NCBI RefSeq assembly: GCF_019061365.1
Contig: NZ_JAHPPD010000001.1
Location: 1 to 64,000 of the forward strand
Origin: Lentilactobacillus dabitei
GTDB lineage: Bacteria; Bacillota; Bacilli; Lactobacillales; Lactobacillaceae
Length of the DNA: 64,000 nucleotides
Reading direction: 5' to 3'
Position numbers and translations under genes: made by a program. Of the stretch, positions 48,522-57,183 are shown one piece after another (within the stretch, counting starts at the first letter, position 1; every line of letters begins with the position of its first letter). The notes under the pieces were generated by a model that saw only the letters and a list, made by a program, of their open reading frames with translations, had not been told where the DNA came from and made no database searches.

Positions 48522-49559
48522 TTAGTCCTGGTCATCATCATAGTAGCCGAGAAGCTTCTTAGTCAGTTCCTCTCGTAATGCACCAACTATGCCAATAACC
48601 TTCGAATACGGCATCCTTGTCGGCCCAATGACCGCAATGACCCCGTGTCCATACTCCTTTAAATCATAAGTTCCAGTGATTATACTGTAATCTTTCAACA
48701 GATCGTTTCGCAATTCACCACCGATCCGAACCTGAACGTCGTTGGACTTGGTATTAATGATTTTTTGTACCGTGTCCTCGGTTCCAAGTAAGTTATAAAG
48801 GGGCTTCAAGCGATCAACATCTTGACGCTCGACAAATCGCAGCAAGTTCAACTCACCATCAACGTGAACTTTGTCCTTACCGGCTTCGTTAAGCATCTCA
48901 CCAAATATCTTCAAAAATCCTTCAGGAGTTTGAATATACTTGGTCATTAGCATTGGAATATCGAACTTGAGTTTCTCTAAAACCTGTCGCAACGGCTTGC
49001 CAACCAATTCGGAATTAATAATGTTAACAATCGTTTCCAGCTGCTCAGACGATACATTTGCCAGGCGGAAAATCTTATTCACAACATGACCGTTATTCGT
49101 GACGATAATTGCCATCACCTGTCGGTCATCAAGCTTCACAAGTCGAAAGCCACCCAACGTCACATCATCGCCTGATTCTGGATTGAATGTTAACGCCATA
49201 TAATTGGTTAAATCAGACAAAACCTTCGCAGATTCTTGGACGATCTCATCAATTCTATTAAACTCACTGTTAAAAGAGCTCTTAATCAAATCTTCGGCAC
49301 TATCATCAAGTGGATCCGGTTCAACCAAGTTATCCACATAATACCGATAACCTTCAATGGATGGTACCCGGCCTGATGAAAAATGTGTCTTGGTAATCAA
49401 GCCCTTTGATTCAAGTGCAGCCATATCGTTTCTAACCGTCGCAGAACTGACATGGGTTGGAAACTCTGAAGCTAATGCCTTGGAACCAACTGGCATTCCC
49501 GTTCTTGTATAATCACGAATGATTATTTGAAGAATATTTTTTTGCCTATCCGTTAACAC
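48522..49559 (-). CDS. hrcA: Heat-inducible transcription repressor HrcA
   Basis: Repressor of class I heat-shock genes that binds CIRCE; its folding depends on GroEL in Bacillus. The 345-residue protein has an N-terminal winged helix (LTDRQKNILQIIIRDYTRTG, SSATVRNDMAALESKGLITK) and the dimerisation/GAF-like part including the C-terminal GTYDLKEYGHGVIAVIGPTR. The GTG at 49559 with GAGG eight bases before it gives the family-typical MLTDRQ start; a GTG three codons earlier lies inside the ribosome binding site. First gene of the chaperone operon. Confidence 0.97.
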   Translation of the reverse strand: MLTDRQKNILQIIIRDYTRTGMPVGSKALASEFPTHVSSATVRNDMAALESKGLITKTHFSSGRVPSIEGYRYYVDNLVEPDPLDDSAEDLIKSSFNSEFNRIDEIVQESAKVLSDLTNYMALTFNPESGDDVTLGGFRLVKLDDRQVMAIIVTNNGHVVNKIFRLANVSSEQLETIVNIINSELVGKPLRQVLEKLKFDIPMLMTKYIQTPEGFLKIFGEMLNEAGKDKVHVDGELNLLRFVERQDVDRLKPLYNLLGTEDTVQKIINTKSNDVQVRIGGELRNDLLKDYSIITGTYDLKEYGHGVIAVIGPTRMPYSKVIGIVGALREELTKKLLGYYDDDQD

Positions 49560-49574
49560 CAGAATCACCTCTTT

Positions 49575-49601
49575 TTAGCACTCAATATATTCGAGTGCTA
49601 A
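49575..49601 (-). promoter_or_regulatory. CIRCE element, HrcA operator
   Basis: TTAGCACTC-9 bases-GAGTGCTAA is a perfect match to the CIRCE consensus. It lies in the 5' untranslated part of the hrcA transcript, between the -10 (49613-49618) and the hrcA ribosome binding site. Confidence 0.98.
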
Positions 49602-49612
49602 GGCACATTTAT

Positions 49613-49641
49613 AATTTAACAAACCACTCCACATTAGTCAA
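49613..49641 (-). promoter_or_regulatory. Promoter of hrcA-grpE-dnaK-dnaJ
   Basis: On the minus strand TTGACT (49636-49641) and TAAATT (49613-49618) are spaced by 17 bases, flanked by CIRCE on one side and a degenerate CIRCE on the other. Confidence 0.8.
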
Positions 49642-49658
49642 GGAATTATGGCCGATTT

Positions 49659-49685
49659 TTAGCATTATTTTGTTTTGAGTGCTAA
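49659..49685 (-). promoter_or_regulatory. Degenerate second CIRCE element
   Basis: TTAGCATTA-9 bases-GAGTGCTAA has one perfect CIRCE arm, the correct nine-base spacing, and six of nine matches in the other arm. It lies upstream of the -35 and close to the ribF stop codon. It could be a weaker HrcA site. Confidence 0.7.
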
Positions 49686-49690
49686 TTGTG

Positions 49691-50647
49691 CTAATTCAAA
49701 CTCTTGGAATGGTCTTTGAAATATTGACGGGTTTCGTTGGCATCCTGATCGAGTTGGTTAATCAATTGCTCTGGTGTCTGGAATTTAATCTCATCTCGCA
49801 GATAATGCAGCCAATCAACTGTCACAATTTCGCCGTAAATATTTTGATCAAAGTCCAATAAGTTGATTTCGACGGTCATTGGATGGACATCTGAGAAAGT
49901 GACATTCTTGCCGATTGAAGCCATTCCAAGGTATTTTTTCCCAGCAATCGCAACGGTCACAACATAGATCCCAATTCGGGGTAACCACTGGTATTCTGAA
50001 TGCTCAACGTTGGCGGTGGGATAACCCAACAAACGGCCGCGTTCTTCACCGTGGACGATCACCCCTTTTGTTTGAAACGGCCGACCAAGCAACTCATTGA
50101 CTTCATCGATATTACCGGAATCCAACTCAATTCGAATTCTGGTAGAGCTGACCTTTTTCCCATCGCTATCAACTGGAGGAACGGTAATGACTTTGAATTT
50201 CCCGTTGGCATACTTTGGGAGATTTTTCATGGTGGCAGTTTGTTTATCACCGTATGTATGGTCAAATCCAGCAACTACAGCGACGGCATTAAAACGATCA
50301 ATAAAATTCGTAACAAATTGGGCTGGCGGCTGGCTTTGAAATGCATAAGAATAATTAACCAAAAAGACTTGATCAACCCCAAATTTTTCAAACAACTCCA
50401 TCTTGTAGTCGAGTAGTGTCAAATAACGTTTTTCATGAGCGGCCATTTTTTTATAAACTAGGGCAGGATGATGGTCATAAGTGAGGACTGCGAACTTAGC
50501 TCCCACTTTTTCCGCCTCTACTTTGGCTCGTTGAAGCACCTCTTGATGCCCCTTGTGGAAGCCGTCAAACAACCCCATTGCAACGACTGTCTTTCCTTCG
50601 ACATGAAAGGAGTCGGCCAGTGGATAATGAAGTTTAGATATTTTCAT
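49691..50647 (-). CDS. ribF: Bifunctional riboflavin kinase / FAD synthetase
   Basis: Converts riboflavin to FMN and FMN to FAD. The 318-residue protein has the N-terminal nucleotidyltransferase domain (ALGLFDGFHKGHQ-type reading MGLFDGFHKGHQEVLQ, VAGFDHTYG, SSTRIRIELDSG) and the C-terminal flavokinase domain (GRPFQTKGVIVHGEERGRLLGYPTANV, shown only in part: GEERGRLLGYPTAN). Two ATGs lie close; the second (50647) has AAGG at the better distance. It follows truB by about 20 bases, a conserved truB-ribF pair. Confidence 0.95.
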   Translation of the reverse strand: MKISKLHYPLADSFHVEGKTVVAMGLFDGFHKGHQEVLQRAKVEAEKVGAKFAVLTYDHHPALVYKKMAAHEKRYLTLLDYKMELFEKFGVDQVFLVNYSYAFQSQPPAQFVTNFIDRFNAVAVVAGFDHTYGDKQTATMKNLPKYANGKFKVITVPPVDSDGKKVSSTRIRIELDSGNIDEVNELLGRPFQTKGVIVHGEERGRLLGYPTANVEHSEYQWLPRIGIYVVTVAIAGKKYLGMASIGKNVTFSDVHPMTVEINLLDFDQNIYGEIVTVDWLHYLRDEIKFQTPEQLINQLDQDANETRQYFKDHSKSLN

Positions 50648-50668
50648 AATCATTTACACCTTCTTAAT

Positions 50669-51574
50669 TTACGCGATAAACATTTTATAGGGACGATATT
50701 TCATAAGCTCAGCATCAAATTTGTACAGGGCTTTGACTGCTCCCATGTAGGTTAAACAAACAACGGGCTTGTGATCAGGATTGATGGATTGATCCAGAAA
50801 ACCACCATGGGAAACAATTTCCCAACGGCTCTCATCAAGTCTGTATTGAGGATAATCGGCTAAAGCCTCTGCCAGGGGCCGAAAGATCGTTTTCAAGTTG
50901 TCGTTGTCAACTGCTGCTTGAATCTGTTTTAAAGTGACACACTGGGAGATATCAAAACCCCCGCTCTTTATCCGGGTTAAATTCGTCATTACTGAGGGAA
51001 CGTTGATCAGTTTGCCGAAATCTACCGCAAGGGTCCTCACGTAGGTCCCTTTTGAACAACCAACTTCGAAATAAATCGTCTGGGTCTGCTTTTCCTGATC
51101 ATAGGCGGCCGGTTTAAGCTGTTTAAAATAATCAATGTGAATTGGCCGAGGGTCACGGTCAATTGTTAATCCTTTACGGGCATATTCATACAACTTATGA
51201 CCATTCACTTTAACTGCGGAATACATTGGTGGCACTTGCATGATATCGCCTGTTAATTTCGCCAAGACATCATCAATCTGGGCAGATGTTAACGGAGATT
51301 CAATCGGCTGTTGCGCAATCAGCGTTCCATCCAAATCCTCAGTATCGTAGGCCATTCCTAGCGTAATTTCACCTTGGTAGACTTTACCTGATTGCATCAT
51401 CAATTCACTAATTTTCGTTGCCTGGCCAATACAAATAGGCAGAACTCCATCAACATTTGGATCTAAGGTGCCAGTGTGCCCAACTTTTTTTGTGTGTAAA
51501 ATTTTTCGTAATGAGCTCACACATTCATAACTCGTCATTCCGCGTTCTTTATATAAAGCAATTACGCCATCCAT
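50669..51574 (-). CDS. truB: tRNA pseudouridine-55 synthase
   Basis: Makes pseudouridine 55 in the T-loop of tRNAs. The catalytic Asp lies in GHTGTLDPNVDGVLPICIG, and VGCSKGTYVRTLAVDFG is the second signature. The ATG at 51574, with AGGAGA before it, gives 301 residues beginning MDGVIALYKERGMTSY. The longer reading frame upstream runs through AT-rich noncoding sequence. It is separated from rbfA by about 210 bases that hold a long inverted repeat. Confidence 0.96.
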   Translation of the reverse strand: MDGVIALYKERGMTSYECVSSLRKILHTKKVGHTGTLDPNVDGVLPICIGQATKISELMMQSGKVYQGEITLGMAYDTEDLDGTLIAQQPIESPLTSAQIDDVLAKLTGDIMQVPPMYSAVKVNGHKLYEYARKGLTIDRDPRPIHIDYFKQLKPAAYDQEKQTQTIYFEVGCSKGTYVRTLAVDFGKLINVPSVMTNLTRIKSGGFDISQCVTLKQIQAAVDNDNLKTIFRPLAEALADYPQYRLDESRWEIVSHGGFLDQSINPDHKPVVCLTYMGAVKALYKFDAELMKYRPYKMFIA

Positions 51575-51695
51575 TGTTTCTCTCCTAATAAAATCATGTA
51601 GTAAAATTATATCATAAAAATCAGCATGGGTAATAGCGTGTTTTGGCCTTACTGCCATCTTATTAACAGCATCATACGGCGAAAACTGCCATTAA

Positions 51696-51758
51696 TTACA
51701 TAAGAGCTCCTGAACTAAATCCCCAAATCAGGGGTTTAATTCAGGAGCTCTTATGTAA
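51696..51758. repeat. Long inverted repeat between rbfA and truB
   Basis: TTACATAAGAGCTCCTGAA (51696-51714) is the exact complement of 51740-51758. After one mismatch the stem continues with TAAA/TTTA and CCCC/GGGG to a six-base loop AAATCA. Neither side has a proper T-tract, so it is not a classic terminator although it sits about 30 bases after the rbfA stop. Confidence 0.7.
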
Positions 51759-51786
51759 CCGAAAGACGTTTTTCTTCAGACACTTC

Positions 51787-52140
51787 TTATTCGCCTTGTT
51801 GCTTCAATTTATTAATCAATTGGTCAATCTTATCACCATATTGAACTGAACTATCCAATTCAAACTTAATTTCAGGTGTTTTATAAATACTCAATCGATG
51901 TCCTAACTCGCCACGAATCAGCCCAGCGGCCTTTTCAAGCCCCGTCTGAGTTGTTTGTTCATCCTCTGGTTTATCGGAGAGAATACTATAATAGATCGTC
52001 GCTTGCTGAAGATCACCGGTTACCTCGACTCCAGTTAAAGTCACTCCCTGTACTCGAGGATCCCGGACTCGTTTGAGCAAAATATCGTTAACTTCTTTTT
52101 GAATTTCTTGTTCCAATCGACCAACGCGATAATGAGCCAT
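51787..52140 (-). CDS. rbfA: Ribosome-binding factor A
   Basis: Small KH-fold protein needed for late 30S maturation, especially 16S rRNA 5'-end processing. The 117 residues start MAHYRVGRLEQEIQKEVNDI and include VTLTGVEVTGDLQQATIYYS and the C-terminal LDSSVQYGDKIDQLINKL, all typical. CGGAGG precedes the ATG. Last gene of the rimP-nusA-ylxR-ylxQ-infB-rbfA operon. Confidence 0.97.
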   Translation of the reverse strand: MAHYRVGRLEQEIQKEVNDILLKRVRDPRVQGVTLTGVEVTGDLQQATIYYSILSDKPEDEQTTQTGLEKAAGLIRGELGHRLSIYKTPEIKFELDSSVQYGDKIDQLINKLKQQGE

Positions 52141-52155
52141 GAAAACACCTCCGAA

Positions 52156-54735
52156 TTACTTAACAGGAACTTCCTTCATCACATAGGCCTCGATCACGTC
52201 GCCGACCTTGATATCGTTATAGTCCTTGATTGTTAAACCAAGTTCAAATCCTTGTTTAACTTCATTCACATCATCTTTAAAGCGTTTCAGACTGTTCAAT
52301 TCACCAGTGTAAACAACGACACCGTCCCGAATTAGACGAACCTTACTGTTCTTCTCAACAAAACCGTCAACAACCATTCCACCTGCAATTGTTCCGACTT
52401 TAGAAGCCTTAAAGATATCACGAACTTCAACTTGACCGGTAACTTCTTCCTTGTAAGTAGGAGCAAGCATCCCTTTCATAGCTGATTCCACCTCATCAAT
52501 TGCATTGTAGATCACTTGATGAAGACGAATGTCAACGTGGTCACTTTCAGCTTGTGATTTAGCTTGAGGAGTTGGTCGAACATTAAAACCAATGATGATC
52601 GCATTACTTGCTTCAGCCAAAGCGACATCACTTTCATTAATCGCGCCAACAGCCGCATGAATAATGTTAACTTTCACGCCTTTGACCTCAATCTTTTGAA
52701 GACTGTTAGAAAGTGCCTCAACGGAACCTTGAACGTCCGCTTTAATGACAATGTCAACTTCCTTCATTTCCCCTTCCTTGAGGGAATCAAACAAGCTATC
52801 TAAGGTTACTCGGGTGGTCTTTCGACGCTCTTCAACTTGAGCTTCTTTAGCCCGTTCCTCACCAACTGAACGAGCGGTCTTTTCGTCCGCAAAGACGACG
52901 AATCGATCACCAGCTTCTGGCACGTCGTTTAGTCCGGTAATGGAAACTGGTGTAGCTGGGGTGGCCTTTTTCAGATCCCGTCCCCGTTCGTTCGTCATTG
53001 TCCGAACTCGACCGAAGGTATTACCAACAACAATTGGATCACCAACCCGCAACGTCCCTTGCTGAACAAGTAAGGTTGCAACTGGTCCTTGGCCTTGATC
53101 CAGTCGAGCTTCAATTACAGAACCTGCCCCTGGTTGATCAGGGTTGGCCTTCAATTCAAGCATTTCAGCTTCGAGAATGATCATATCAAGCAATTCATCA
53201 ATATTCTTCCCAAACTTGGCAGAAATATTAACAAAAATAGTATTACCACCATTATCTTCTGGGATAAGGCCATACTGCATCAATTGATCAGTCACGTGCT
53301 GTGGATTAGCATCCGGCTTATCAATTTTGTTAATGGCAACGATAATTGGTGTCTTAGCTGCCTTTGCATGGTTAATCGCTTCAATTGTTTGAGGCATCAC
53401 CCCATCGTCGGCCGCAACCACCAAAACAGTGATATCGGTGATGTTAGCACCACGGGCTCGCATTTCAGTAAATGCGGCATGCCCAGGGGTATCCAAGAAG
53501 GTGATCAAGTTATCGCCGTGGCGAACTTGGTAAGCACCAATTGCTTGAGTAATTCCACCAGCTTCGCCAGCAGTGATATGCGAATGACGCAAATGATCAA
53601 GTAAAGTGGTCTTACCATGATCAACGTGACCCATAATTGTCACAACGGCTGGGCGTGATACTTGATTATCCGTGTTGGCTTCTTCTTTTTCAAAGATTTT
53701 ATCCAAGTTGGATAGATCTTGATGAACCTTTTCTTGAGCTTCAATTCCATAATCAGCTGCGAGAATTTCAATTGTGTCCTTATCGAGTGATTGGTTTTGG
53801 TTAACCATCACACCAAGCATGAATAACTTTTTAACAATTTCAGCCGGCTCCCGATGCAAAATCTTACCAAGATCTTGAGCATTCATCCCATCTTGATATT
53901 CAAGCACCTTTGGTAATGGTCGTTCCTTACGTTCTGGAGCACCATGATGTTCAACTTCACGCAACCGTTGATTCTTTTGCTTCCGTTGCTTTTTGTTGCG
54001 CTTCTTATTGAACTTTCTGGAACCGCCGCGATTGTTATTGTTATTACGGTTCAAACTGCCGCCAAATCGACCGCTTCCAGTATTTCGATGGGCATTATTT
54101 GAATGCGCATTGCCGCTGTTGTTGCTGGTCCGATTGTTAGACGATCTCGTGTTGGAAGCTGCAGGCCGAGATGTCCGCGTAGTGTTGTTACTGTTGTTAT
54201 TACGATTGTTTGTATTATTATTACGTGAATTGCTATGGTTCTGGTTTTGATTGCGACTGTTTTGATTGCCGCCGTTATGATTCCCATTGTTGTTAGAGCT
54301 TGAGTGGTTCACGTTATTATTGCGATGCGTATCATTATGAGCCGCATTACTAGTGTGCTGGGCTGAATTACTGTGATTTGTCCGGGCACTTTGATGTTGG
54401 TCACGAGAATTGTGATTACCATTTCTAGAATCACTATTCCGATTGTTTGGCCGACTTGCAGTGTGGCTTGAACTGCTGGTTGTCGAATGAGTTTCATTAG
54501 GCTTCTTGGCTACATGAGAAGTTGAATGTTGTGACTTGTTTTGTTGTGGTCTAGCAGAGTGACTAGTCGCACTTGCACCCTTGCTAAACATCTTTCTGAT
54601 TTGCTTTTCTTGGTTATCATCAACGGTTGACATATGGTTTTTAATTGTAAATCCTTCTTTGTCAGCGCGATCGACGATTTGTTTACTGGAGACATTGAGT
54701 TCTTTAGCTAATTCATAAATCCGCTTTTTCCCCAT
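52156..54735 (-). CDS. infB: Translation initiation factor IF-2
   Basis: GTPase that brings fMet-tRNA to the 30S subunit. The 859-residue protein has an N-terminal IF2_N helix ([20 protein letters not shown]), a long low-complexity segment (about 55-235) dominated by Asn, Ser, His, Gly and Thr, a basic stretch ([17 protein letters not shown]), a second IF2_N domain, then the G domain ([34 protein letters not shown]) and the C-terminal barrels with GKVG-type [16 protein letters not shown]. Everything from the G domain on is normal; the Asn-rich linker is unusually extreme. Part of the nusA operon. Confidence 0.97.
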   Translation of the reverse strand: MGKKRIYELAKELNVSSKQIVDRADKEGFTIKNHMSTVDDNQEKQIRKMFSKGASATSHSARPQQNKSQHSTSHVAKKPNETHSTTSSSSHTASRPNNRNSDSRNGNHNSRDQHQSARTNHSNSAQHTSNAAHNDTHRNNNVNHSSSNNNGNHNGGNQNSRNQNQNHSNSRNNNTNNRNNNSNNTTRTSRPAASNTRSSNNRTSNNSGNAHSNNAHRNTGSGRFGGSLNRNNNNNRGGSRKFNKKRNKKQRKQKNQRLREVEHHGAPERKERPLPKVLEYQDGMNAQDLGKILHREPAEIVKKLFMLGVMVNQNQSLDKDTIEILAADYGIEAQEKVHQDLSNLDKIFEKEEANTDNQVSRPAVVTIMGHVDHGKTTLLDHLRHSHITAGEAGGITQAIGAYQVRHGDNLITFLDTPGHAAFTEMRARGANITDITVLVVAADDGVMPQTIEAINHAKAAKTPIIVAINKIDKPDANPQHVTDQLMQYGLIPEDNGGNTIFVNISAKFGKNIDELLDMIILEAEMLELKANPDQPGAGSVIEARLDQGQGPVATLLVQQGTLRVGDPIVVGNTFGRVRTMTNERGRDLKKATPATPVSITGLNDVPEAGDRFVVFADEKTARSVGEERAKEAQVEERRKTTRVTLDSLFDSLKEGEMKEVDIVIKADVQGSVEALSNSLQKIEVKGVKVNIIHAAVGAINESDVALAEASNAIIIGFNVRPTPQAKSQAESDHVDIRLHQVIYNAIDEVESAMKGMLAPTYKEEVTGQVEVRDIFKASKVGTIAGGMVVDGFVEKNSKVRLIRDGVVVYTGELNSLKRFKDDVNEVKQGFELGLTIKDYNDIKVGDVIEAYVMKEVPVK

Positions 54736-54739
54736 ATCA

Positions 54740-55057
54740 TCACTCTCCCTTATTGTTATCGGTTAATTCAACCAATTTTTTTGCCATACCCCGATCGGAA
54801 ATTCCGATGATTGTACGTTTCATACCAATTGCATCACTCAACACTGCTTTAGTGTACATGGTATTGACGGGGACATGATAGTAATTAGACTTATCTGTAA
54901 ATTTTTTTTGAGTTGCCTGGCCGGTATCTGAAGCGATAAACAGGAAATGAACTTTGCCATTTCGAATTTCAGATAACAATTTATCTTGTCCAGAAACAAT
55001 TTTGCTGGCTCTTCTGGCAATTCCAATAAAATTTAAAATTGCTTGCTTATTGTCCAT
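54740..55057 (-). CDS. ylxQ: L7Ae-family ribosomal protein YlxQ
   Basis: A 105-residue K-turn RNA-binding protein of the L7Ae/L30e/YbxF fold, starting [20 protein letters not shown]. Typical are [20 protein letters not shown] and the C-terminal [19 protein letters not shown]. It is encoded in the nusA-infB operon of most Firmicutes; the RNA partner is not certain. The internal ATG at 55057 is used because the upstream extension would lie almost wholly within ylxR. It overlaps the end of ylxR by 11 bases and stops four bases before infB. Confidence 0.9.
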   Translation of the reverse strand: MDNKQAILNFIGIARRASKIVSGQDKLLSEIRNGKVHFLFIASDTGQATQKKFTDKSNYYHVPVNTMYTKAVLSDAIGMKRTIIGISDRGMAKKLVELTDNNKGE

Positions 55058-55346
55058 TCTCAAACAACTCTTTTCGAGCCTGTTTATGATCAACGTAGGC
55101 AATTAGTTCATCGTAGAAGTTTTCATCCAGTTTGGTGGAAAATACTTTTTCAAAAGTATGCTCTGACTTGGCCTTCTTCGCAATGTCTACATTGATGGAA
55201 ATGTAAGCACCTCTACCGGATTTCTTACCAGTTTCATCAATGGAAACCTGACCATCTGAATCTCGGACAATCCGAACTAATTCTTTTTTAGGAGCCATTT
55301 CTCCAGTGACGATGTCTTTTCTCATTGGAATCTTTCGCTTTTTCAT
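55047..55346 (-). CDS. ylxR: YlxR family RNA-binding / nucleoid-associated protein
   Basis: A 99-residue DUF448 protein, beginning MKKRKIPMRKDIVTGEMAPK and containing the family core GRGAYIS. YlxR is described as RNase P-associated or nucleoid-associated in other Firmicutes; the exact job here is unknown. It sits between nusA (18-base gap) and ylxQ (11-base overlap), the standard order. Confidence 0.93.
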   Translation of the reverse strand: MKKRKIPMRKDIVTGEMAPKKELVRIVRDSDGQVSIDETGKKSGRGAYISINVDIAKKAKSEHTFEKVFSTKLDENFYDELIAYVDHKQARKELFENGQ

Positions 55347-55364
55347 ACAATCGCCTCCTAAAAA

Positions 55365-56567
55365 TTAGTCTTCATCAGATTGATCAGAATCCGGATCATT
55401 TGGATTTGTCACTGATGCTTCTGCAGAATCCTCGTCACTTGATGGGTCAACTGAATCATCGGTCGAATCGGTTGAATCATCGACCGGATCATCTGAATCA
55501 TCAGCTGCAGCTTGGCGCTGGTCCATCAATTCTTTGGCTTCTGTTTCAGATTTAATATCAATCTTAAATCCAGTTAATTTAGCGGCCAACCGAGCATTTT
55601 GACCCTTCTTACCAATTGCTAGTGATAACTGATAATCCGGAACAATGACCGTACATGCCCGATCATTATCCTCATCGAAGATCACATCAACCACTTCAGC
55701 AGGATTTAAAGCATTGGCAATATATGACGCATCGTCTTCATCCCATTCTACGATATCCATATTTTCGCCGTGCAGTTCATTCACAATTGTTTGCACCCGT
55801 TGTCCACGGGGGCCAACAGCCGTTCCGACTGGGTCGATATCGGAACTATTCGAGCGAACAGCTACTTTAGCCCGATCCCCAGCCTCTCTTGCAATTGAAA
55901 CAACCTCTACAGTACCATCATAAATCTCTGGGACTTCTTGTTCAAATAAACGTTTTAACATTCCAGAGGCAGTCCGGCTCACAAAGACTTGTGGGCCTTT
56001 GGTGGCATTCTCAACCTTCGTTACATAGACCTTAATCCGGTCCTGTGGCCGATACACTTCATTTGGCATCTGATCTTTGACACCCATAACGGCTTCCACT
56101 TTACCCAGGTTAACGTATACAAAACGCGTATCCTGACGTTCAACGGTTCCAGTGACCAATTCGTCCATGTATTTGGAGTACTCATCAAAGACGTTCTCTC
56201 GCTCAGCTTCACGAACCCGTTGCATGATCACTTGTTTTGCAGTCTGAGCGGCAATTCGACCAAAGTTCTTTGGCGTCACCTCAAACTTTATTTCATCGCC
56301 CAGTTCGTACCCCTTATTGATTTGAAGGGCGTCGTCCAAGGTCACTTGAAGTTGATCGTTCACAACGTCTTCCACAACGGTTTTAACAGAATAGACGTGC
56401 ATTTCACCCTTTGTTTCATCGAAGTCAACCTCGACGTTCTGAGACTGACCGTAGTTTCGCTTGTATGCAGAAACTAGGGCTGCTTTCAAGGCGTCGATCA
56501 CAACCTCTTTCTTGATACCCTTCTCTTCTTCTAGTGCAGAAAGGGCACCCAAAAGTTCTTTACTCAT
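55365..56567 (-). CDS. nusA: Transcription termination/antitermination protein NusA
   Basis: RNA polymerase-bound factor influencing pausing and intrinsic termination. The 400-residue protein has the N-terminal RNAP-binding domain (1-125), S1 (about 135-200), and KH1/KH2 (about 205-345; GTAVGPRGQRVQTIVNELHG, SLAIGKKGQNARLAAKLTG). The last 40 residues are an Asp/Ser-rich acidic tail (DDSDDPVDDSTDSTDD), replacing the AR repeats of proteobacterial NusA. Second gene of its operon, downstream of a leader attenuator that NusA itself may influence. Confidence 0.97.
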   Translation of the reverse strand: MSKELLGALSALEEEKGIKKEVVIDALKAALVSAYKRNYGQSQNVEVDFDETKGEMHVYSVKTVVEDVVNDQLQVTLDDALQINKGYELGDEIKFEVTPKNFGRIAAQTAKQVIMQRVREAERENVFDEYSKYMDELVTGTVERQDTRFVYVNLGKVEAVMGVKDQMPNEVYRPQDRIKVYVTKVENATKGPQVFVSRTASGMLKRLFEQEVPEIYDGTVEVVSIAREAGDRAKVAVRSNSSDIDPVGTAVGPRGQRVQTIVNELHGENMDIVEWDEDDASYIANALNPAEVVDVIFDEDNDRACTVIVPDYQLSLAIGKKGQNARLAAKLTGFKIDIKSETEAKELMDQRQAAADDSDDPVDDSTDSTDDSVDPSSDEDSAEASVTNPNDPDSDQSDED

Positions 56568-56585
56568 TTTTATTGTCTCCTTTAG

Positions 56586-57059
56586 CTAAAATTTAATCGC
56601 CAACCGCGCCTTAGCAACTAAATCACGGGGAACTTTCAAAGTTGGATTCTTGCCCCACTTGTCGTTTTCCATGATCAATTGATCGTCATCAACAGCTGTC
56701 AGTGTTCCTTCAAATGACTTGCTGCCATTTAAATTCTTATAAAGTGACACATTGATGTACTCGCCTATTGCCTGTTTAAGCTCTTCTTCATTACGAAGCG
56801 GCCGTTCTGCACCTGGCGATGATACTTCCAAGAAATAAGCTTGGGGTATCGGATCTGGATCCAGGGCATCTAATTTTTCACTTAATTCATCACTCACGAC
56901 AACACAATCGTCAATGGTGACGCCCCCGGGCTTATCAATATAAACCCGAAGGTACCAACCGCCTTTTTCTTTTACAAACTCAACATCGAATAAGTAAAAT
57001 GAATGTTCATCTAAAATTGGTTTGACGACCTGCTTCACCGTTTCAACAACATTGCTCAA
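56586..57059 (-). CDS. rimP: Ribosome maturation factor RimP
   Basis: Assists 30S assembly. The 157 residues show FYLFDVEFVKEKGGWYLRVY and IDKPGGVTIDDCVVVSDELS in the N-terminal domain, the hallmark YFLEVSSPGAERPL, and a C-terminal SH3-like domain. The start is TTG, eight bases after AGGAGG; no ATG fits. First gene of the operon rimP-nusA-ylxR-ylxQ-infB-rbfA, with its own promoter and a leader hairpin upstream. Confidence 0.96.
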   Translation of the reverse strand: MSNVVETVKQVVKPILDEHSFYLFDVEFVKEKGGWYLRVYIDKPGGVTIDDCVVVSDELSEKLDALDPDPIPQAYFLEVSSPGAERPLRNEEELKQAIGEYINVSLYKNLNGSKSFEGTLTAVDDDQLIMENDKWGKNPTLKVPRDLVAKARLAIKF

Positions 57060-57086
57060 AAAAAGGCCTCCTAAAAATTATCCATT

Positions 57087-57113
57087 AAAAAGAGCGAGCA
57101 TTTCTGCTCACTC
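57087..57113 (-). terminator. Leader terminator/attenuator before rimP
   Basis: On the minus strand GAGTGAGCA-GAAA-TGCTCGCTC (one G-T wobble) is followed by TTTTT. It lies between the rimP promoter (57137-57165) and the rimP start, so transcripts from that promoter must pass it. It would also end transcripts from polC. Confidence 0.88.
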
Positions 57114-57136
57114 CTTGCAAGTTATTTTATAAATTA

Positions 57137-57165
57137 AGTATAACATATCGCTGAAAATATTACAA
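57137..57165 (-). promoter_or_regulatory. Promoter of the rimP-nusA-infB operon
   Basis: On the minus strand TTGTAA (57160-57165) and TATACT (57137-57142) are separated by 17 bases, between the polC stop and the leader hairpin. Confidence 0.75.
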
Positions 57166-57183
57166 ACACGACTATTAACCACG

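Noticed and set aside
53089-53604. 171-codon open frame on the plus strand
   Set aside because: Antisense to the conserved G domain of infB; composition reflects the opposite strand.
53993-54287. Repeat-like low-complexity tract as a possible satellite or CRISPR-like array
   Set aside because: The AAT/AAC-rich repetition is codon-level Asn/Ser/His coding inside infB, without regular repeat-spacer units.
55989-56477. 162-codon open frame on the plus strand
   Set aside because: Antisense to the N-terminal and S1 part of nusA; no independent support.
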